NCBI GenBank assembly: GCA_031082105.1
Contig: JAVHLO010000062.1
Coordinates: 1 to 12,113 of the forward strand
Source: Planctomycetota bacterium
GTDB taxonomy: Bacteria > Planctomycetota > MHYJ01 > JACQXL01 > JAVHLO01
Direction: 5' to 3'
DNA: 12,113 bases
Below are positions 8,015 through 12,113 of this stretch, in pieces. Below the pieces are notes generated by a model. The model searched no databases. It saw nothing but the letters and a program-made list of their open reading frames with translations, and was not told the DNA's origin. A program made the position numbers and the translations under genes. Position 1 is the first letter of the stretch. Each line of letters starts with the position of its first letter.

Positions 8015-8096
8015 GCCCCTTCGGGGCTTGCGGCGCTGTGCGAGGCCTGTTTCCCAGGGCTTCGCCCTGGGCTGGCATGTTCTGCCCCTCCGGGGC
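8015..8096. repeat. Three consecutive short-loop hairpins
   Basis: GCCCC-TTC-GGGGC (8015-8027), CCCAGGGC-TTC-GCCCTGGG (8053-8071) and GCCCC-TCC-GGGGC (8084-8096). All stems are perfect and all loops are three bases. An open frame over them (7998-8219) is only repeat translation. They resemble intergenic repeat clusters of Planctomycetota and related genomes. Confidence 0.8.
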
Positions 8097-8283
8097 GCTA
8101 CAGTCCGGATTGCCCGCCAAAATCGCCCACAAACCGTGGTTGCATCCGCGACGCTTGACGCGCTTGATTTCCCGCGGTGGATTCGGTATCATATTGCATC
8201 GAAGCGCATGAGAAAGTGAGACCGTCGGGGGAATGGAGACAATCGGCCTCCGGCCGGGTCTATTCATGAAGAAACGTTGACAC

Positions 8284-8401
8284 GTCATTCCCGCGAAGGC
8301 GGAAATCCGGCAAACGGTGCAACAGCAAGAGGGCAAGACTGGATTCCGACAGTCTCGGTCGCGTCGGTGATCCACTGGATTCCCGCTTTCGCGGGAATGA
8401 C
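8284..8401. repeat. Inverted-repeat (MITE/REP-like) element
   Basis: The ends are inverted repeats: 8284-8302 and 8383-8401 match at 18 of 19 bases, beginning GTCATTCCCGCGAA. Each arm is itself a hairpin; the right arm is perfect, ATTCCCGC-TTTC-GCGGGAAT (8379-8398), and the left has one mismatch. This is the widespread repeat whose translation reads VIPAKAGIQ. It could be a non-autonomous mobile element, but no transposase is present. It keeps the esterase frame open upstream and creates a false N-terminal extension. Confidence 0.85.
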
Positions 8402-8492
8402 AATCGGCATTTGTGTTGGAAGTTCCAGATCAAGCAGGTCGCAAGCCGGCATTTTTGAGACCGTCTTGAGTCTATTTTCCGTGTCTGATCCT

Positions 8493-9716
8493 ATGTTCCA
8501 TGCACGTATCGCGCTGCGAATCACGGTCGTGACGCTCGTCTGCGCGGCCTGTCTTGAGGCTGCCGCGCAGGAAAAGACGAAGTCGCCTCTGAAACAGCTC
8601 AGTTCCACGCAGAAGACGGACGCGCGGAACGCTGTCCTCGGCGAGGGCAAGACGTATGACACGGCAATCGCCAAGGTGCGCGAGGCGCCCCCGCTGGCGA
8701 AGAGCGCCGTCGAGGATTTCCTGAAGAAGTTCGTCTTCCCGCTGCCCGCGCAGAAGAGCGGCCTCAAGAAACGCACGGTGAAGATCGCGGCGGGCGAGCG
8801 CGAGTTCATGCTCCACATCCCGAAGGGCTACACGCCGGCCAAGCCGCTGCCGCTCATAATCTCGCTGCACGGCGCGGGCGGGAACGGCTCGGGCGAGTTC
8901 GACTGGATGTGGGCGGGCGAGACGAAGAAGTGGACCGGCTTCGTCGCCTGCCCGTCGGGCCAGCCGCCCGGCGCGCAATGGTTCCCCGAGCAGGAGGAGT
9001 TCATTTTCGCGCTGCTCAAGGACGTCATGACCAACTTCAACGTCGACACGAACCGCGTCTACATCCACGGGTTCTCCAACGGCGGCAACGGGGCGTGGTA
9101 CTACGCCGTGAACTTCCCGTGGTTCTTCGGGGCCGCGTGCCCGCGGGGCGGCGCAAACCCATGCTCGGACGGGATCGAGAACCTCCTGAACATCGGCGTG
9201 TACGCCATCCACGGCGAAAAGGACACCGTCATCCCGTGCTCGAGGGACGCGGAGAACGCGGCGAAGCTGAAAGAACTCGGCTACGACGTCGTCTACGTCG
9301 AGTTTCCCGGCGGCGGACACGAGCCGTTCCAGAAGGAAACGCCGAAGGTGATCGAGTATTTCAACAAGCACCCGCGCAACCCATGGCCGAAGAAGATCAA
9401 CTACGCCCGCCGTGAGGCAAAACCCGTACGCGCCTACTGGGTGGAAGTCACGAAGGCGTCAGGACAGTTCCAGGTGAAGGCCGAGGTGCAGGAGGGGAAC
9501 AAGATCTCCATCGAGACCTCCGGAACGGATGAGATACGCCTGCACCTCTCGGACGCGCTGGTCGACCTCGACAAGCCGGTGACGGTGACCCTGAACGGCT
9601 CCGAGACGCACAACGCGGTCGTCCCGCGGACTCTCGAGGCGATCGTGACGGATCTGCGCGAAACACGCGATCTGAACGCCGCGGCTTCCGCCTGGCTCGT
9701 TCTGGAAGTGAAGTGA
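8493..9716 (+). CDS. Secreted alpha/beta-hydrolase esterase (PHB depolymerase/feruloyl esterase-like)
   Basis: A 407-residue exported esterase that probably cleaves ester bonds outside the cytoplasm; its substrate cannot be told. Residues 1-25 form a Sec signal peptide (R5, R9, hydrophobic 10-21, AAA before Q26). The hydrolase core has the oxyanion HGAGG (126-130), the nucleophile in G-F-S195-N-G-G, an acid at D244 (HGEKDTVIP) and H276 (GGGHEPF). This is a full catalytic triad in the order of the LpqC/COG4099 peptidase-esterase group. From about 310 to the end is a beta-rich domain (KPVRAYWVEV, DLDKPVTVTLNG) often fused to such enzymes in Planctomycetota-like bacteria. The frame stays open up to 8277, but that part is repeat DNA; the ATG at 8493 precedes the signal peptide. 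GTG at 8481 is an alternative start. No good ribosome binding site is visible for either. Confidence 0.87.
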   Translation: MFHARIALRITVVTLVCAACLEAAAQEKTKSPLKQLSSTQKTDARNAVLGEGKTYDTAIAKVREAPPLAKSAVEDFLKKFVFPLPAQKSGLKKRTVKIAAGEREFMLHIPKGYTPAKPLPLIISLHGAGGNGSGEFDWMWAGETKKWTGFVACPSGQPPGAQWFPEQEEFIFALLKDVMTNFNVDTNRVYIHGFSNGGNGAWYYAVNFPWFFGAACPRGGANPCSDGIENLLNIGVYAIHGEKDTVIPCSRDAENAAKLKELGYDVVYVEFPGGGHEPFQKETPKVIEYFNKHPRNPWPKKINYARREAKPVRAYWVEVTKASGQFQVKAEVQEGNKISIETSGTDEIRLHLSDALVDLDKPVTVTLNGSETHNAVVPRTLEAIVTDLRETRDLNAAASAWLVLEVK

Positions 9717-9787
9717 CCGGTTCCCTGATTCGCGAATAATACCGGGCAGCAAAGTGGACTTTCGACCCCGAGCACATTGTTCGAAGC

Positions 9788-9814
9788 CACAGAAGAACAC
9801 AGAAATACACAGAA
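9788..9814. repeat. CACAGAA repeat, 10-bp period, three copies
   Basis: CACAGAA recurs at 9788, 9798 and 9808, exactly one helical turn apart. Repeats of this form occur between genes in many uncultured bacteria; the minus strand translates as FLCVFLCSSV. Confidence 0.65.
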
Positions 9815-9881
9815 CTGAAGGCCAAGCTGTTCTGCGTATCTTCGCAGGGTGGTACCGGGATTCGACGGGAAAGTCAGATCC

Positions 9882-10024
9882 GGTCCCGCAGGGACCCAAA
9901 TGAGAATAGCCCAGCGATTCATCGCTGGGTCTGAGTCGCGCGGACTCGTGCCAGTCCCGTAGGGACGGCTTAGAATGGACAAGACGGTTTGTTCTCAACA
10001 TGAATTCAGTCGTCCCTCCGGGAC
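9882..10024. repeat. Cluster of GTCCC-NNN-GGGAC hairpins
   Basis: Three hairpins share the stem GTCCC/GGGAC with loops GCA (9883-9895), GTA (9954-9966) and TCC (10012-10024). Between the first two are CCCAGCGAT-TC-ATCGCTGGG (9910-9929, 9-bp stem) and GAGTC-GCGCG-GACTC (9933-9947). The cluster looks like a dispersed intergenic repeat array. An open frame from 9975 passes through its right part into dinD and gives a false N-terminus. Confidence 0.8.
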
Positions 10025-10141
10025 TTGCGAGACCCAGGCCGTCACCCGGGAAGCCCAGGGTCGGGGAAGCCTAGAGTTCGTCAGCCCTGACGGCACGGGA
10101 AGCAGCCAAAGGAGAAGATGTTTGAAGGCAAGGTCATTGTC

Positions 10142-10147
10142 GAGGAG
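10142..10147 (+). promoter_or_regulatory. Ribosome binding site of dinD
   Basis: GAGGAG lies 7 bases before the ATG at 10155. It decides the start in favour of 10155 over the in-frame ATG at 9975, which lies inside repeat DNA. Confidence 0.75.
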
Positions 10148-10154
10148 AACCAGA

Positions 10155-11006
10155 ATGTCGTCCGATGTCGAGAAAGCGCCGGCCACAGGCCATGATTCGC
10201 CCTTCGAGCGCATCCGGCGCACGAACGACGCCGGCGCCGAGTATTGGTCGAGCCGGGACTTCGCCAATGTGCTCGGCTACAGCGACTACAGGAATTTTGA
10301 GCAAGTGGTCGCCAAGGGCCGCCTGGCCTGCTTCAATAGCGGGCATCGAGTCGAGGATCATTTCGTTGATATCACCGAAATGATCGAGATAGGCAAGGGC
10401 GGCCAACGCCCAGTCAAGACGATTCTGCTCTCCCGCTACGCCTGCTACCTGATCGTCCAGAACGCGGACCCGTCGAAGGAGATCGTCGCCCTCGGCCAGA
10501 CTTACTTTGCCGTCCAGACACGGCGACAGGAGCTTTCCGATCAGGCACCGGAAGACGAACGCCGTCTGCTTCTTCGCGAGGAGATGAAGATGCACAATGT
10601 CCGGCTGGCAGGGACGGCCAGGTCAGCGGGCGTAGTCGAGCCAAGGGATTATGCCATCTTCCAGGATCACGGGTACCGCGGGCTCTACGGCGGCCTGGGA
10701 GCGAGAGACATACACCGCCGCAAAGGACTCGGAAAAGGCCAGCAGATTCTCGACCACATGGGCAGCACTGAGTTGGCGGCAAACCTCTTCCGCGCAACGC
10801 AGACAGAGGAGAAGCTGCGCCGCGACAGTGTTCGGGGAAAAGACCGGGCGAATCTCGTGCACCATCAGGTAGGCGCGAAGGTGCGGACAACCATTCAGGA
10901 ACTCGGCGGAACCATGCCGGAGAACCTCCCTCCGGCCGAGAGCATAAGGAAACTTGAGGCCAAGAAACGGAGGCAGCCCGGGGCTTTGAAGCCGTCGCCT
11001 AAGTGA
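10155..11006 (+). CDS. dinD: DNA damage-inducible protein D (DinD)
   Basis: A 283-residue DinD protein. In E. coli, DinD is an SOS-induced cytoplasmic protein reported to inhibit RecA filament activities such as strand exchange. The match runs over the whole length: PFERIRRTNDAGAEYWSSRDFA and LGYSDYRNF (40-48) form the BRO-N-like N-terminal domain; next come MIEIGKGGQRPVK and RYACYLIVQNADPSKEIVALGQ, then TYFAVQT (116-122), FQDHGYRGLYGGL, STELAANLFRATQTEEKL (204-221) and the tail motif ELGGTMPENLP. Length is normal for the family and no break is seen. The start at 10155 has a good ribosome binding site, and homologues begin at the equivalent PFE region. No LexA box is seen upstream, so damage control is unproven here. 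Neighbours give no functional context; a stand-alone gene flanked by repeats would fit horizontal acquisition. Confidence 0.94.
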   Translation: MSSDVEKAPATGHDSPFERIRRTNDAGAEYWSSRDFANVLGYSDYRNFEQVVAKGRLACFNSGHRVEDHFVDITEMIEIGKGGQRPVKTILLSRYACYLIVQNADPSKEIVALGQTYFAVQTRRQELSDQAPEDERRLLLREEMKMHNVRLAGTARSAGVVEPRDYAIFQDHGYRGLYGGLGARDIHRRKGLGKGQQILDHMGSTELAANLFRATQTEEKLRRDSVRGKDRANLVHHQVGAKVRTTIQELGGTMPENLPPAESIRKLEAKKRRQPGALKPSPK

Positions 11007-11368
11007 GTCATGGACGGCAAATCGTCCCGCGCGGGGGCTCATCGCGGGCGCTGGACATCTCGCAAGGCAGGTGAGATCAGGGAATGCTCGAGGTCAGACG
11101 TTGAATATGGAATTCTCACAGGCTGCGCAGTGAACAACTCTACTTCCTGGCGCCAAGGTGCCCCGCAGGTTACGCACAACGTTAGCGATTCACTTAGCTG
11201 TCCGAGATAGGTTTCGTTATGTTCAGGAGTCCCTCCCCCTCGATGGGGGAGGGTAGGGTGGCGGTGAAGCATTCAAGGAGAGTCACCCCTCCCACCCTCG
11301 CCCTCCCCCACAAGGGGGGAGGGGATCTCTCAGAACTTGTCCAGGAGTGGTTAGGAAATCAGTACGAG
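11007..11368. other. Gene-free region before the last hydrolase
   Basis: There is no supported gene in these 362 bases. Short open frames (for example 11010-11210) have no recognisable product or good ribosome binding site. A 10-base palindrome CCCGCGCGGG is at 11026-11035, 20 bases after the dinD stop. The main content is the inverted hairpin pair at 11231-11323. The last 40 bases hold the start region of the next gene. Confidence 0.6.
11231..11323. repeat. Inverted pair of CCCTCCCCC hairpins
   Basis: The left unit (11231-11261) begins with the hairpin CCCTCCCCC-TCGAT-GGGGGAGGG. The right unit (11292-11323) is nearly its reverse complement and contains CCCTCCCCC and GGGGGAGGG around an ACAAG-type loop. 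The pair could fold as two hairpins or one long stem. It is a familiar intergenic repeat type (minus strand SPTLPHRGGG). It lies 46 bases before the next start codon. Confidence 0.8.
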
Positions 11369-12113
11369 ATGCCGAACACAACAATCAATGACGTCGACCT
11401 CTTCTACGAGACCCACGGCGAAGGTGAGCCGCTGATGCTCGTTGCCGGACTGGCCAGTGACTCACAGAGCTGGCTGCCGATAGTCGGTGACCTGGCCCAG
11501 GGATATTTCGTCATTGCGCCCGACAACAGGGGCGTCGGCAGGACAAGGCCTCAGGATATCGGGACAAGCATCCGGCAGATTGCCGACGATTGCATCGGGC
11601 TGATCGGACATCTGGGCTTGTCGTCCGTCAACCTGCTCGGGCATTCGATGGGCGGCTTCGTGGCGCTGGACATGGCTATACGCTATCCCGGCCATGTCGA
11701 CAAGCTGATCCTCGCCGCAACGGCGGCCTCGAACTCCAGCCGCAACAACGCGCTGTTTGCGGGTTGGGCCTCAAGTCTGGAATCGGGAATGGGCTTGGAA
11801 ACGTGGTTCCGGAACATCTTTTTCTGGCTGTTCACGGCGCAGTTCTTCGAGAATCAGACGGCCGTGAATGCCGCGGTCCGATACGCGGTCGAATACCCTT
11901 ACCCCCAGGGCGCGATCGCGTTCAGGAACCAGGTCGAGGCGATTGCGGGTTTTGACTGCACCGAGGGCCTGCGCGGGATCACCGCGAAGACCATGGTGAT
12001 CAGCGGCAAGGAGGACCTCCTGTTTCCCACCGGCGTATGTGCCGGGCTGGCACGCGCGATCCCGGGCGCCGATTTTCATGAGATAGACGACGCAGCCCAT
12101 TCCATCCACATGG
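11369..12113 (+). CDS. Alpha/beta-fold hydrolase, partial at right edge
   Basis: The first 248 residues of a cytoplasmic alpha/beta hydrolase; the gene continues past the window. It opens MPNTTINDVDLFYETHGEGEP, as in the 3-oxoadipate enol-lactonase/epoxide hydrolase-like branch. Visible are the PDNRGVGRT turn, the nucleophile elbow G-H-S93-M-G-G, the acid D216 in SGKEDLLFP and H244 in DDAAHSIHM, so a complete catalytic triad. A cap region with Trp and Phe (about 135-180) sets substrate choice, which cannot be read from sequence. There is no signal peptide. The start at 11369 gives the family's normal N-terminus; its ribosome binding site is poor (GGA at 11354-11356 only). By family length, roughly 15-25 residues are missing. 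PcaD-like function is possible, but no aromatic degradation genes are nearby. Confidence 0.9.
   Translation, partial: MPNTTINDVDLFYETHGEGEPLMLVAGLASDSQSWLPIVGDLAQGYFVIAPDNRGVGRTRPQDIGTSIRQIADDCIGLIGHLGLSSVNLLGHSMGGFVALDMAIRYPGHVDKLILAATAASNSSRNNALFAGWASSLESGMGLETWFRNIFFWLFTAQFFENQTAVNAAVRYAVEYPYPQGAIAFRNQVEAIAGFDCTEGLRGITAKTMVISGKEDLLFPTGVCAGLARAIPGADFHEIDDAAHSIHM

Larger units (their letters stand above)
7643..8492. other. Gene-free, repeat-packed intergenic region
   Basis: About 850 bases without a credible gene. A 12-base perfect palindrome CGAGCCGGCTCG (7646-7657) follows the stop of the large gene but has no T-run, so it is at most a weak terminator. Then come a 40-bp tandem repeat, two exact 32-bp direct repeats, several short-loop hairpins, and an inverted-repeat element of about 120 bases. 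Open frames here on both strands are translations of the repeats. The 8403-8492 part has no repeats and probably carries the esterase promoter, though no clear promoter or ribosome binding site is seen. Confidence 0.75.
9717..10154. other. Gene-free region between esterase and dinD
   Basis: There is no supported gene in these 438 bases. A 10-base palindrome ATTCGCGAAT lies at 9728-9737, shortly after the esterase stop, but without a T-run. Then come a 10-bp periodic CACAGAA repeat, a cluster of GTCCC hairpins, and about 100 bases with no repeats leading to dinD. No LexA-type operator (CTGT-N8-ACAG or GAAC-N4-GTTC) was found, so SOS control of dinD is not visible. Confidence 0.65.

Noticed and set aside
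7998..8219. Small + strand open frame of 73 codons
   Set aside because: It covers the three hairpins and translates repeat DNA; no ribosome binding site and no recognisable protein.
8277..8492. In-frame N-terminal extension of the esterase
   Set aside because: It is a translation of the inverted-repeat element, and a signal peptide begins at the ATG at 8493.
8472..9371. Minus-strand open frame of about 299 codons opposite the esterase
   Set aside because: The + strand frame has a signal peptide and full catalytic triad; the antisense frame has only biased composition.
9975..10154. In-frame N-terminal extension of dinD
   Set aside because: It reads through the hairpin cluster; the ATG at 10155 has a ribosome binding site and matches family starts.
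10118..10195. Short 25-codon frame (MFEGKVIVEE...) overlapping the start of dinD, possibly a leader peptide
   Set aside because: GGAG is only 3 bases before its ATG, there is no known parallel, and such a short frame can occur by chance.
11140..11230. Possible integron attC-like site around AACGTTAGCG
   Set aside because: The core does not fit the GTTRRRY consensus, there is no matching inverse core at a suitable distance, and no integrase is present.

Overview
This is a GC-rich bacterial chromosomal window. It holds five protein-coding genes, all on the + strand, separated by unusually repeat-rich intergenic DNA. Coding starts from Shine-Dalgarno sites (clear for three genes), lipoprotein and Sec-type signal peptides, a bacterial alpha-2-macroglobulin and DinD all point to a diderm bacterium. 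The giant alpha-2-macroglobulin, an esterase with an added C-terminal beta domain, and the mixture of short palindromic repeats resemble what is known from Planctomycetota, Lentisphaerota, Kiritimatiellota and similar uncultured lineages. That placement is inference; there is no rRNA or marker gene in the window.

Layout. Bases 1-147 are a gene-free lead-in with a hairpin repeat. At 148-846 is a small, unrecognised, probable lipoprotein. At 1064-7642 is a 2192-residue alpha-2-macroglobulin-family protein with an intact CVEQ thioester motif, a glycine-rich stretch at the bait-region position, and an unexpected segment near the N-terminus that looks like the C-terminal half of a type II secretion major pseudopilin (GspG). 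Bases 7643-8492 carry no gene but many hairpin repeats of at least four families. At 8493-9716 is a secreted alpha/beta-hydrolase esterase. Bases 9717-10154 are again repeats. At 10155-11006 is dinD, very typical of its family. Bases 11007-11368 include an inverted pair of hairpins. At 11369 an alpha/beta hydrolase begins and runs off the right edge.

How the genes may work together. No clear operon is visible: gaps are 217, about 850, 438 and 362 bases. The small lipoprotein and the alpha-2-macroglobulin are close, share a strand and both look exported to the envelope, so a shared role is possible but unproven. Bacterial alpha-2-macroglobulins are thought to trap foreign proteases in the periplasm, often beside the peptidoglycan synthase PbpC; no pbpC is present here. 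The esterase, DinD and the last hydrolase have no evident functional link to each other. The strongest points for follow-up are the pseudopilin-like insertion and the candidate bait segment in the alpha-2-macroglobulin, and the repeat-packed intergenic regions.
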